DNA of 62,623 nt from an archaeon (lineage in GTDB: Archaea; Thermoplasmatota; Thermoplasmata; Methanomassiliicoccales; Methanomethylophilaceae). The notes beneath the pieces are model-generated. The model was given only the letters and a program-made list of their open reading frames with translations, searched no databases and was not told the origin of the DNA. Below are positions 1 to 7,284 of the stretch, one piece after another. Numbering within the stretch: the stretch's first letter is position 1; the number at the start of each line of letters is the position of its first letter. Both the position numbers and the translations under genes were made by a program. The stretch lies in assembly GCA_024399215.1 (NCBI GenBank), contig JAKSHT010000002.1:1-62623 (forward strand), read 5' to 3'.

Positions 1-835
1 CAAACGCTATACGAAGCATTTGGGCATCTGCCCTTGAAAGAAGCATCTTGATGTTATCCTTGGTAGGCAATGCAATTGAAGTCGAGAGACCTACCGCCTC
101 TCTGAATGCCTTTGTGATAAGTGGTACAATTGTTTCATTCGTCGGGAAACATACTGCAACACCTAGCGCATGAGCGTTAGATGCAGCTGCTGCTAATGCA
201 TTAACGTAGTAATCATCCGGAATGTTTAGTACGTCTTTGGAATACACAATGCCATCTTCGTATACTGCTCTGAGATCGAGTCCTATAACCATCGGCAGAA
301 TTCCTAACTTAGGAAGCATTGCCGCGGTGTTTGCAGGAACAGGATGTCCGGCTTTCACTAGTGTCGTATCTTTTTTTATTACGATTTTTCCAGATTCTAT
401 CGAAGTGGGAAGTCCTAACTTTTGAAGTTCACCTATGACAGGTCCCGGCCCAAAGGGTGTAGGCCCTTGGGGAACGATAATGTCTATTGGTGCAATTTGA
501 CCAGCTTTCACAGGAGCAGCTGTCTTTGAAGATTCGAGCTGCCTGAAAAGTTTGAAAGGATTGAGATCTGTGACAATGATTGCGCATTGTCCATAAACTG
601 CAGGCTTTAATTTATCTAGTTCTGGCTTCTGTTTTTCAGCCTCGTTGAGTGCCAAGATCGCGAGGTTATTCCTGGTCATCCTTAATATCGCATGTTTTCT
701 AAGTCCGGCTCTCATAGACTGTATCTGTTGACCAGCAATTCCACCCATGCCAACGACTGCAACAATCGGCTTCGCGATTATGTCATCTACCAAACTTTTA
801 ACAAGATCTTTTTTCCAAGCTGCGATGTGCGTCAT
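1..835 (-). CDS. rpl10: Ribosomal protein L10 (P0), 3' end outside window
   Basis: Reading the minus strand from the ATG at 835 gives 278 codons without a stop, running off the window start. The product begins MTHIAAWKKDLVKSL and contains features typical of archaeal L10/P0: an MRAGLRKHAILRMTRNN segment that contacts 23S rRNA, and an IIVPQGPTPFGPGPVIGEL segment of the central insertion. It forms the base of the ribosomal stalk and binds L12 dimers through its C-terminus, which lies outside the window. It starts 11 bases after the rpl1 stop, with a G-rich stretch as ribosome binding site, so it is co-transcribed with rpl1. The open frame is not interrupted, so it is cut by the window, not broken. 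Confidence 0.96.
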   Translation of the reverse strand, partial: MTHIAAWKKDLVKSLVDDIIAKPIVAVVGMGGIAGQQIQSMRAGLRKHAILRMTRNNLAILALNEAEKQKPELDKLKPAVYGQCAIIVTDLNPFKLFRQLESSKTAAPVKAGQIAPIDIIVPQGPTPFGPGPVIGELQKLGLPTSIESGKIVIKKDTTLVKAGHPVPANTAAMLPKLGILPMVIGLDLRAVYEDGIVYSKDVLNIPDDYYVNALAAAASNAHALGVAVCFPTNETIVPLITKAFREAVGLSTSIALPTKDNIKMLLSRADAQMLRIAF

Positions 836-846
836 TTCAAGCCCCC

Positions 847-1485
847 TTAAATTAACCTCTCCGACGGCCCCATCGTGGTCTTGATGTACAACGAAGCAAT
901 ATTCATTTTTCCCTTTTCAAGCTTGGTCTCTATACGTTTGAGGACAGTATCGATGTTGTCTGCGATTTTCTCAGGTGACATAGAAATCGTGCCGACGGGC
1001 ACATGAAAGGTTTTTTTATCTCTTGTTCTAACTGAAACTGTTTTCCTGAGGTTTTCGATTATTCCTGTGGGATCTGCGCCTGATGGAATTGGCTTAGGCA
1101 TCTTTCCACGAGGCCCAAGAACGGTACCGAGCTTCTTACCAATGATGGCCATGAGTGGCGCTTCAGCAATAAAATAGTCCGTTTTATTTGCAAATCTTTT
1201 TGCTTGCTTTCTGTCATCAGCGATCGAGTTGAGTTCATCGACGGTTATTACTGTGTCGGCGATATCCTTAGCCTTGAGTATAAGTTCACCGCTTCCGATT
1301 ACGCAAATGTGTACCTGCCTTCCACGGCCACTTGGCAGAATGACATCGTCTGAAATACGATTCTTTGGAATTGATAAATCCACGTCCTTGAGGTTGACAG
1401 CCAATTCAACTGTCTCTACAAAATTGCGCTTCTTAGCGCCCTCGAGCGCTTTTCGTACGGCTGCCGCAGTCGACTTCTCTGCCAA
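847..1485 (-). CDS. rpl1: Ribosomal protein L1
   Basis: L1 of the large subunit stalk, 212 residues, starting AEKSTAAAVRKALEG after the initiator and containing the conserved GKKLGTVLGPRGKMPKP segment (ribosomal L1 signature). An ATG-initiated frame extends 20 codons further upstream, but I place the start at the TTG at 1485. A strong GAGGAGG Shine-Dalgarno sits just before it, the family normally begins at this point, and the upstream codons overlap a promoter-leader structure. It is followed by rpl10. In methanogenic archaea L1 is a known autogenous translational repressor. The hairpin at 1500-1530 could be the target here (inference). Confidence 0.95.
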   Translation of the reverse strand: MAEKSTAAAVRKALEGAKKRNFVETVELAVNLKDVDLSIPKNRISDDVILPSGRGRQVHICVIGSGELILKAKDIADTVITVDELNSIADDRKQAKRFANKTDYFIAEAPLMAIIGKKLGTVLGPRGKMPKPIPSGADPTGIIENLRKTVSVRTRDKKTFHVPVGTISMSPEKIADNIDTVLKRIETKLEKGKMNIASLYIKTTMGPSERLI

Positions 1486-1499
1486 CTTAATTCCTCCTC

Positions 1500-1530
1500 G
1501 TAGTGCCTGCGAATCTTTAGATTCTCCTAC
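1500..1530 (-). promoter_or_regulatory. Leader hairpin before rpl1, candidate L1 autoregulatory site
   Basis: On the transcript the arms GUAG and CUAC form an outer stem. The inner arms GAAUC and GAUUC close a UAAA loop. The two stems are separated by an asymmetric internal loop, GA on the 5' side and GCAGGCA on the 3' side. The 3' outer arm ends directly before the GAGGAGG ribosome binding site. Two short helices joined by a lopsided internal loop is the architecture of L1 binding sites on 23S rRNA and on archaeal L1 mRNAs (established). That this one binds L1 is inference. Confidence 0.5.
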
Positions 1531-1554
1531 AAGCTGGCCACACAAAGGAGGGAT

Positions 1555-1568
1555 ACTATATAAATTCG
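1555..1568 (-). promoter_or_regulatory. TATA box for rpl1-rpl10
   Basis: The minus strand reads CGAATTTATATAGT, a strong archaeal box A. A start site about 25 bases downstream would fall near 1536, leaving a leader of about 50 bases that consists mostly of the hairpin at 1500-1530 and the ribosome binding site. Confidence 0.55.
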
Positions 1569-1685
1569 ATTTATGCTGTGCACTGGTTTCGATTGTTTGT
1601 TTTGTAATGTATGCGAGCTAATAGGTCGCAACAATAGCACTATTGGGATACGTTTAGTGAGAAAATGTGACAATCTGTTAATCCT

Positions 1686-1742
1686 ATTACCGATGCTCGG
1701 TGTACTAAGCACTTGCCGTAGCGCACGGACAGCATCGATAAT
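1686..1742 (-). other. Structured RNA-like element after rpl11
   Basis: On the minus strand ATTATCGATGCT (1742-1731) pairs with AGCATCGGTAAT (1697-1686): 12 base pairs with one G-U wobble. The wobble would be an A-C mismatch on the other strand, so the minus strand is favoured. Inside lie a CCGT/ACGG hairpin and a weaker GTG/CAC hairpin, giving a possible three-way junction. It begins about 45 bases after the rpl11 stop. It could be an attenuator, a processing site or a 3' UTR element; no known family recognised. Confidence 0.4.
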
Positions 1743-1786
1743 GAGATTTTTATTTAGGACTTGCTGATTGTTTATTGAGTGTTTGT

Positions 1787-2257
1787 CTAAATCTGACTTT
1801 TGTAAACACCGCTTTTAACGTCCTTTGTGAAAGTTTTGGGGTCTTTTCCATCGATTGTAACTCCAATCGAAACACAGCTCCCTGCAACTTCGCAAAGACG
1901 TGCTTCAGTTGTTGCTCCGAGAAGTCCATCGCTTTTCATATCTGCGATTTTCTTTGTTTGTTCAAATGTAAGATTTCCGACCTTCGTTGTCTTTGCATTG
2001 CCTGAACCAGCCTCAATGCCAAGCTCTCCTTTTATGAGCGCGGACATAGGAGGCATTCCAACTTCGACATCAAATGATTTATCTTCTTTGATTAGAACCT
2101 TAACAGGAACCTTCATGCCTGAAAAGGCCTTTGTTTTCTCATTTATCATCGAGATGACTTGCCCGACACTGACTCCTTTCGGTCCAAGTGCGGGTCCAAG
2201 AGGCGGACCTGCGGAAGCTTTTCCTCCGTCCACTAGTGCTTCGATAATGTCTATCAT
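1787..2257 (-). CDS. rpl11: Ribosomal protein L11
   Basis: Large-subunit protein of the GTPase-associated centre, 156 residues, close to the usual archaeal length. The N-terminus reads MIDIIEALVDGGKASAGPPL followed by GPALGPKGV, the proline-rich linker region characteristic of L11, and a C-terminal rRNA-binding domain follows. The stop is TAG. It starts 3 bases after the spt5 stop, so it is probably co-translated with spt5 and secE. Confidence 0.97.
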   Translation of the reverse strand: MIDIIEALVDGGKASAGPPLGPALGPKGVSVGQVISMINEKTKAFSGMKVPVKVLIKEDKSFDVEVGMPPMSALIKGELGIEAGSGNAKTTKVGNLTFEQTKKIADMKSDGLLGATTEARLCEVAGSCVSIGVTIDGKDPKTFTKDVKSGVYKSQI

Positions 2258-2260
2258 TTC

Positions 2261-3127
2261 TTATTTCTCCTTTTCAATCAGTTTAACACTTTCACCAGTA
2301 ACAGTAACAGGGATCGGAACCATTGCTTCTATAAGTTCGACGGTAATTTCCTCTCTTTCCTTGTCAATCTTGAATACTCTAGCTTTCTCGCCCTTGAAAG
2401 GTCCATTGATTAGCTCAACAATGTCTCCCTCTGCGATACCGATAACCGGTGACAATGGTGTGAGGTAGTGCTCTATTTCGTTAACATCTGTTTCACCGTC
2501 TACGAAAGATCTTGCTTTTTTAATGCCTTTGGTTTTTTCACGCATTCGGTCTGTGTTCATCCCCTCGACAAAAACATATCCACTAAGACCTGCTGGGCAT
2601 AGAACGGAATATACATCGTGATGTTTGCATTCATCCTCTGTGAATGTAGTACTGTCTACGATGTAGGTATCTTCGCGACTTTCTTTTGATTCTTTCCTAA
2701 AAATGTTGTAGAGACTCTTTGCAACATCTTTTTCCTGACCAATTCTTGTTTTGAGGGCTACTATTGAAGGAGTGGCAACTGCAGAATAGGATATTTCTCG
2801 CATCCTTTCATTTGAAGAAATGATGAGATTTACTGTAACTTTATCATCATACCTAGCGCCTCTGGGACATGTGAGTTTAAGCGTAAATTTGGATTCATGT
2901 GTGATGAGTGGATGAAATTCTCCGGTTTGCTTTCCGGTATAATTATCCCAACCACTACCGTTGTCGGTTATTTTGACATCCCAACTCGGCGCATCCACGG
3001 GATCTGTTACGACGGAAACTTTAACATTTGAAATGGGCAGATCTTCACTGGCAGGGATGTCCCAGGAAAAGGATCCTCCTGCAGTGAGGAATATTGTAGC
3101 GGTATTTTCTGAGGTAGCAAGCGACAT
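2261..3127 (-). CDS. spt5: Transcription elongation factor Spt5 (NusG family) with extra N-terminal domain
   Basis: Residues about 121-215 form the NGN domain (SIVALKTRIGQEKDVAKSLY to GLSGYVFVEG) that binds the RNA polymerase clamp and Spt4. Residues about 227-285 form the KOW domain (GDIVELINGPFKGEKARV). Archaeal Spt5 is normally about 150 residues; this protein has 288 because of a 118-residue beta-rich N-terminal extension unrelated to NGN or KOW. The start is supported by AGGAG eight bases before the ATG, so the extension is translated. It lies between secE and rpl11, the classic archaeal and bacterial arrangement. Confidence 0.93.
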   Translation of the reverse strand: MSLATSENTATIFLTAGGSFSWDIPASEDLPISNVKVSVVTDPVDAPSWDVKITDNGSGWDNYTGKQTGEFHPLITHESKFTLKLTCPRGARYDDKVTVNLIISSNERMREISYSAVATPSIVALKTRIGQEKDVAKSLYNIFRKESKESREDTYIVDSTTFTEDECKHHDVYSVLCPAGLSGYVFVEGMNTDRMREKTKGIKKARSFVDGETDVNEIEHYLTPLSPVIGIAEGDIVELINGPFKGEKARVFKIDKEREEITVELIEAMVPIPVTVTGESVKLIEKEK

Positions 3128-3143
3128 TAGTGTATCTCCTATT

Positions 3144-3374
3144 CTAAGCGCTAGATATTAAGAGTCCTGCGAGTAACATAATAGTGAATCCCACCGCGCC
3201 TAATAATATGATGCCTGTGCCTGTAAGTATGACAATCTTGTGGTATTCTTCCGATGTAGGAGTGCGAATCATCCTGAGAATCTTCCCATATTTTCCGTTT
3301 TCTGCGCCACAGAATCTAGGCCAGATTTTTCCTTGGTATTCCTGTGTTTTAGATATTCCCTCGTTCATGACCAT
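3144..3374 (-). CDS. secE: Preprotein translocase subunit SecE (Sec61 gamma)
   Basis: 76 residues with a cytosolic amphipathic N-terminal half ending in RTPTSEEYHKIVILTGTG and a single C-terminal membrane segment (GIILLGAVGFTIMLLAGLLI). This is the archaeal SecE/Sec61-gamma pattern. It clamps the SecY channel in the membrane. The position directly upstream of spt5 and rpl11 is conserved across archaea. The stop is TAG. GTG and ATG codons two apart compete as start, so the first residues are uncertain. Confidence 0.92.
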   Translation of the reverse strand: MVMNEGISKTQEYQGKIWPRFCGAENGKYGKILRMIRTPTSEEYHKIVILTGTGIILLGAVGFTIMLLAGLLISSA

Positions 3375-3603
3375 TTATGATACTCCAGTCGTCCATCTGT
3401 GACTAACCTAACGGCGCCACTTGTATAGAGGCAATGAAGGCACCCCGTACTCTATGTAGATTTTTTAAATCTTTCTATCAAGAAAATCTTATGAAACGTC
3501 CAGAAGTTATTTTTTCTAGAGTGGAAGTTATCGTGATTTTTATTCTAAATAGCGTTAAATATGGGTCGTACATTTGAAAGCATTCACGTAATGGGGTGGT
3601 CAC

Positions 3604-3768
3604 ATGGAAGATTTGTTGTGTAATGTGGAAATAGCTAAGGAAAACAACGAGTATGTGGCGGTTGTACACAGTGATCTTAACGGTAAAAGAATATACAGAT
3701 CTCAGTCTTCTGAAGATGTCCTCGAACAACTTATGTTGGATCTCCAGGATGAGTTTGAGTCTATGTAA
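3604..3768 (+). CDS. Small acidic protein, 54 residues
   Basis: ATG at 3604 is preceded by a GGGGTGG ribosome binding site and by a TATA-like TTAAATATGG about 45 bases upstream. The product begins MEDLLCNVEIAKENNEY, ends acidic (DLQDEFESM) and stops with TAA. It sits 14 bases before the UPF0147 gene on the same strand, which suggests a two-gene operon. No membrane segment or metal motif is visible. Function not recognised. Coding status rests on the start signal, even composition and spacing. Confidence 0.7.
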   Translation: MEDLLCNVEIAKENNEYVAVVHSDLNGKRIYRSQSSEDVLEQLMLDLQDEFESM

Positions 3769-3782
3769 GGGGTGTCGATAAC

Positions 3783-4067
3783 GTGACATCAATCGATGCA
3801 AAGTTGGCGCGAATATCAAATGAGTTAAAGGTACACATAGCCGAAGATAGCGGGGTTCCAAAAAATATCAGAAGGGGAGCGGTGGACGCTATTAATCTTT
3901 TGATTAGTTGTGGTAAGCCTTTGGATCTTCGTATATCCAGCGCCATTAATATACTCGCAGACCTTTCGGACGATACCAACCTTCCTATGGAGTCCTGGAG
4001 TATTATAATGCACATTCTTTCAGATCTTGAGATTGCGCTCAAAGAGGTTACGAATTCTCAAGGATAG
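3783..4067 (+). CDS. UPF0147 family protein
   Basis: 94 residues from a GTG start. The sequence resembles the small all-helical archaeal UPF0147 family, including the VPKNIRRGAVDAINLL and LPMESWSIIMHILSDLE segments. The family's function is unknown to me. It follows the 54-residue gene by 14 bases and shares its orientation. It stops with TAG, only 18 bases from the convergent guaAB stop. Confidence 0.85.
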   Translation: MTSIDAKLARISNELKVHIAEDSGVPKNIRRGAVDAINLLISCGKPLDLRISSAINILADLSDDTNLPMESWSIIMHILSDLEIALKEVTNSQG

Positions 4068-4085
4068 ACTTCTTGGTGGTGGGAG

Positions 4086-5066
4086 TCATTCCCATTCAAT
4101 TGTGGCGCACGGTTTGGGGGAGAGGTCGTAGAGGACTCGATTTATGCCTGCCACCTCGTTTAAAATGCGCTTGGTTATGTGTTTGAGAATGTTCCACGGT
4201 ATTTCCTCGACTTCTGCGGACATGGCATCTTTCGTGTTAACTGCGCGGATGATGACTGGCCAGTCCCATGAACGCTGGTTGTTACGGATGCCTGTGGATC
4301 TGTAGTCCGGTATTATCGTAAAGTATTGCCAGACCTTGCTTTGAAGCCCACTTTTCGTAAATTCTTCTCTGAGGATTGCGTCGGATTCTCTGACAGCTTC
4401 GAGACGATCACGTGTAATTGCGCCTGTGCATCTTATACCAAGTCCTGGCCCGGGAAATGGCTGACGGTAGACTATGGCATCCGGAAGTCCGAGTTCCTTG
4501 CCTATTATACGTACTTCGTCCTTGAAAAGGAATTTTATGGGCTCAATAAGTTCAAGACCAAGGTCTTCTGACAATCCTCCAACGTTGTGATGTGTTTTAA
4601 TTCCGTGACTTTCGATGATATCTGGGTAAATGGTACCTTGTCCAAGAAATTTGACGTCTTTAATCTTACGTGCTTCTTCCTCAAAAATGTGAGAAAATTC
4701 TACGCCAATAATTTTTCTTTTTTTCTCAGGATCTTCTATGCCGCTGAGTTTGTCAAGGAAGCGATCTGCAGCATTTATATGAACAAGGTTAGTCCCCATT
4801 GTGTTATGAAAAGTTTTGATGACTTGTTCAGATTCACCTTTGCGTAGGAGCCCGTGGTCAACGTGGATACATGTAAGATTTTTGCCAATTGCCTTTGAGA
4901 GTAGTGTCGCAACGACAAATGAATCTACTCCTCCAGAAAGTGCAGTTACAACCTTTCCGTCACCTATTTTTGATCGAAGTAATGGTATCTGTTCATTAAT
5001 GAAAGATTTTGCGAGGCTTGGCATTGTTATGTGTTCCATTGATACAGGACGTGTGTCGTTATTCAT
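4086..5066 (-). CDS. guaAB: GMP synthase, ATP-pyrophosphatase subunit B
   Basis: Converts XMP to GMP using ammonia delivered by a separate glutaminase subunit (GuaAA), the split arrangement typical of archaea. The ATP-pyrophosphatase P-loop SGGVDS is at residues 44-49. RQPFPGPGLGIRC and the C-terminal KPCATIEWE dimerisation tail are canonical. The 326 residues are slightly longer than usual, but the ATG at 5066 has AAAGGAGT at good spacing, so the N-terminus is kept. The glutaminase partner is not in this window. purE follows upstream on the same strand, grouping two purine genes. Confidence 0.96.
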   Translation of the reverse strand: MNNDTRPVSMEHITMPSLAKSFINEQIPLLRSKIGDGKVVTALSGGVDSFVVATLLSKAIGKNLTCIHVDHGLLRKGESEQVIKTFHNTMGTNLVHINAADRFLDKLSGIEDPEKKRKIIGVEFSHIFEEEARKIKDVKFLGQGTIYPDIIESHGIKTHHNVGGLSEDLGLELIEPIKFLFKDEVRIIGKELGLPDAIVYRQPFPGPGLGIRCTGAITRDRLEAVRESDAILREEFTKSGLQSKVWQYFTIIPDYRSTGIRNNQRSWDWPVIIRAVNTKDAMSAEVEEIPWNILKHITKRILNEVAGINRVLYDLSPKPCATIEWE

Positions 5067-5112
5067 TTTTTACTCCTTTATTTTCTTTTTTGTATTTGAT
5101 AGTCTTATGGAT

Positions 5113-5598
5113 TTATGATATTTCAGAAATAATTTTTGAATCTTTGATTGCTTTTTCTATCATTTTGTCTCTGTACATTTGAAGTTGTTTTTGAAGATTT
5201 TTATTACTAATACCAAGAATTTCTATAGCAAGAAGTGCTGCGTTGTCGCCTCTATCGAGTCCAACGCATGCTGTAGGGATGCCAGAAGGCATTTGCACAA
5301 TCGATAAAATGGCATCTAGTGTCATCTTTCCCGAAACTGGAACACCAATCACAGGCTTTGTTGTTAATGAGGCAATGACACCAGGGAGGGCCGCAGACAT
5401 GCCAGCGATTCCTATGAAAACATCTGCGTCTGATTTGACTACTAGTTCCCGTAATACAGTGGGGGCTCTGTGTGCCGACGCTATTCGGACATCGTGTGTG
5501 ACGTCGAATTCTTTGAGAATGCTAATGGCCTTCTGAGCTATCGGAATATCTGTTCTGCTTCCTACTATAATTAAGACCTTTGACACGCTGACCAGCAT
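5113..5598 (-). CDS. purE: N5-carboxyaminoimidazole ribonucleotide mutase (PurE)
   Basis: 161-residue PurE of de novo purine synthesis, which moves the carboxyl group of N5-CAIR to C4. GSRTD near the N-terminus replaces the common GSxSD nucleotide-binding start. [15 protein letters not shown] holds the catalytic histidine loop, and [10 protein letters not shown] is also typical. Some archaeal PurE enzymes use CO2 and AIR directly; sequence alone does not decide. It lies upstream of guaAB in the same direction. Confidence 0.94.
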   Translation of the reverse strand: MLVSVSKVLIIVGSRTDIPIAQKAISILKEFDVTHDVRIASAHRAPTVLRELVVKSDADVFIGIAGMSAALPGVIASLTTKPVIGVPVSGKMTLDAILSIVQMPSGIPTACVGLDRGDNAALLAIEILGISNKNLQKQLQMYRDKMIEKAIKDSKIISEIS

Positions 5599-6008
5599 AC
5601 TGACTCTGTATAAAACTATGTCATTGAAATGTTACTGGGACGAAATTAGGTACAGACTGTTCGCTTTAATGCTGGCGTGATACTGGTTCTTTCTTGATCG
5701 TCATTAAGAGCATTTTGGAAGTATTTATGTTACGACGACAACGCTTTATTTGGAAATTTAGCACAATAAGATATTCTCGTGGTTAAACGGGACACACTTC
5801 GCTAGATTTTTGAGTGATAATGGGAAGTAATTTGAGGTTGTCCGAAGGATGTATCTACAGAGATCGAAGCAGTAAAAATTTGGTGGTGTATGAATTTCGT
5901 CAGTAATATATACTAACAAAAATATTAAATATAAATGTAACCAAATCTATATATAGCATGTTCTCTGCCTGGACAGAGGTTTGTTGTGTAAATGAAGTGG
6001 GGTCTGGA
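5599..6008. other. purE-gar1 divergent intergenic region (410 bases)
   Basis: No supported gene. The right end carries the gar1-tfb promoter (5943-5956). The rest is AT-rich, and the plus strand is clearly richer in G than C (hand count at 5821-5880: 17 G, 6 C). No tRNA or convincing box C/D RNA was found. Confidence 0.6.
5943..5956 (+). promoter_or_regulatory. TATA box for gar1-tfb
   Basis: AAATCTATATATAG is a strong box A. A start site about 25 bases downstream falls near 5978. That lies after the upstream in-frame ATG at 5958 and before the ATG at 6009, which is why the later start is chosen for gar1. Confidence 0.6.
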
Positions 6009-6269
6009 ATGAAGTATTTGGGTACTGTTGAAGCCATTTTGGGAGAGAAGAGGTTTGTTGTCAAATCTGATTCTCTGGTACCTGAAGTTAACGATTTTGT
6101 ATATGGAGTTAAGAACAACAAGATCGGTCTGGTTAGGAGAATCTTTGGCCCTGTCGGATGTCCTTATGTTGTTGTTGCTAGTGAATGGCCTGTATTGGCC
6201 GATATCGTTGGTAGAAAGGTTTACTGTGGGGGGAATTCTAAAAATGGTAATAGAAAGAGAAGAAGTTAA
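6009..6269 (+). CDS. gar1: H/ACA RNP component Gar1
   Basis: 86 residues starting [18 protein letters not shown], a compact beta-barrel with the [19 protein letters not shown] pattern of Gar1/Naf1. In archaea Gar1 binds Cbf5 in the H/ACA ribonucleoprotein that pseudouridylates rRNA. The in-frame ATG at 5958 is too close to the TATA box, so the ATG at 6009 with a GTGGGGTCTGG leader is preferred. Its end overlaps the tfb start by 26 bases; a gar1-tfb pair is common in euryarchaea. Confidence 0.85.
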   Translation: MKYLGTVEAILGEKRFVVKSDSLVPEVNDFVYGVKNNKIGLVRRIFGPVGCPYVVVASEWPVLADIVGRKVYCGGNSKNGNRKRRS

Positions 6270-7167
6270 TAGGTGCCCAGAATGTGGAAGCAAGCATCTT
6301 GTTCGCAATTATGAGAGAGGAGAACTTACGTGTGAGAAATGCGGGCTTGTTTTAGATGATCAGTTTATAGACCAGGGCCCTGAATGGAGAGCGTTTGATA
6401 TTGAGCAGGGAGAGAAGCGGGCACGTACTGGCGCACCGATGACGTGGACTATTCATGATAAAGGCCTTTCTACAGAGATTTCATGGAAGAATAAAGATAG
6501 TTACGGAAAAAGTATTCCTACAAGAAACAGGGCGCAGCTTTATAGGCTCAGAAAATGGCAGAGGAGGATTCGAGTTTCTAATGCAACTGAGAGGAATCTT
6601 GCGTTTGCTCTATCTGAACTTGATAGAATGGCATCTGCGATGGGTTTGCCTAGAAATGTTAGAGAGACGGCTGCTATGATTTATAGAAGGGCTGTTAATA
6701 AAAATCTGATAAGAGGAAGATCAATAGAAGGTGTAGTTGCTGCGTCACTTTATGCTGCGTGTAGACAGTGTGGAGTGCCAAGAACACTTGATGAGGTTGC
6801 TAGTTCGAGTCGTGTTGGAAGGAAGGAGATTGGGAGAACGTATCGCTTTATGACGCGTGAACTTAAGCTTAAACTGATGCCTACTAGGCCGCAAGATTAT
6901 GTACAGAGGTTTTGCTCGGAGCTTAAGCTTACAGGAGAGGTACAGAGCAAGGCAACGGACATACTTAAGGATGCATCTGAGAAGGAGCTTACATCTGGAA
7001 GGGGCCCAACAGGTGTTGCCGCTGCTGCGATTTATATTTCATCGATATTGTGTAACGAGAGGAGGACACAGAGGGAAGTGGCCGACGTAACGGGAGTGAC
7101 GGAGGTTACTATCAGGAATAGATATAAGGAACTCACTGAGAAGCTAGGTATAGAAATTCAGCTTTGA
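6244..7167 (+). CDS. tfb: Transcription initiation factor TFB
   Basis: 307 residues from the ATG at 6244, which has GTGGGGGG about ten bases upstream. The open frame extends further upstream, but that part overlaps gar1. The N-terminal zinc ribbon has CPEC and CEKC, followed by the B-reader region ([27 protein letters not shown]) and two cyclin folds, each about 90 residues. The C-terminus [17 protein letters not shown] is the recognition helix for the BRE element. It recruits RNA polymerase to TBP-bound promoters. A T-run (about 7232-7238) downstream could end the transcript. Confidence 0.97.
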   Translation: MVIEREEVNRCPECGSKHLVRNYERGELTCEKCGLVLDDQFIDQGPEWRAFDIEQGEKRARTGAPMTWTIHDKGLSTEISWKNKDSYGKSIPTRNRAQLYRLRKWQRRIRVSNATERNLAFALSELDRMASAMGLPRNVRETAAMIYRRAVNKNLIRGRSIEGVVAASLYAACRQCGVPRTLDEVASSSRVGRKEIGRTYRFMTRELKLKLMPTRPQDYVQRFCSELKLTGEVQSKATDILKDASEKELTSGRGPTGVAAAAIYISSILCNERRTQREVADVTGVTEVTIRNRYKELTEKLGIEIQL

Positions 7168-7284
7168 GTTGTGTGGGTAGGCTCTAAAGATTATTGCAGC
7201 ACATTTCCAGTTTCCGTGCCGGATGCGCTGTGTTTTTTCACATAATGTTCACATTTCATGTAAAGGCGCTTCTATGGAGTTTGC

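Larger units (their letters stand above)
1486..1786 (-). other. rpl11-rpl1 intergenic region (301 bases)
   Basis: No gene is supported here; short frames on both strands lack family resemblance. In transcription order the minus strand holds a 12-bp branched stem structure shortly after the rpl11 stop (1686-1742), a 5-bp hairpin at 1632-1645, an internal TATA box (1555-1568) and a leader hairpin directly before the rpl1 ribosome binding site (1500-1530). Spacers this long are unusual inside an otherwise tightly packed secE-spt5-rpl11 run, which suggests a second promoter for rpl1-rpl10. Confidence 0.7.

Noticed and set aside
1486-1545. 20-codon N-terminal extension of rpl1
   Set aside because: A strong Shine-Dalgarno and family alignment favour the TTG at 1485; the upstream part is the leader hairpin.
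6028-6243. 72-codon upstream extension of tfb
   Set aside because: It overlaps gar1 in a different frame; the zinc ribbon follows the ATG at 6244 directly.
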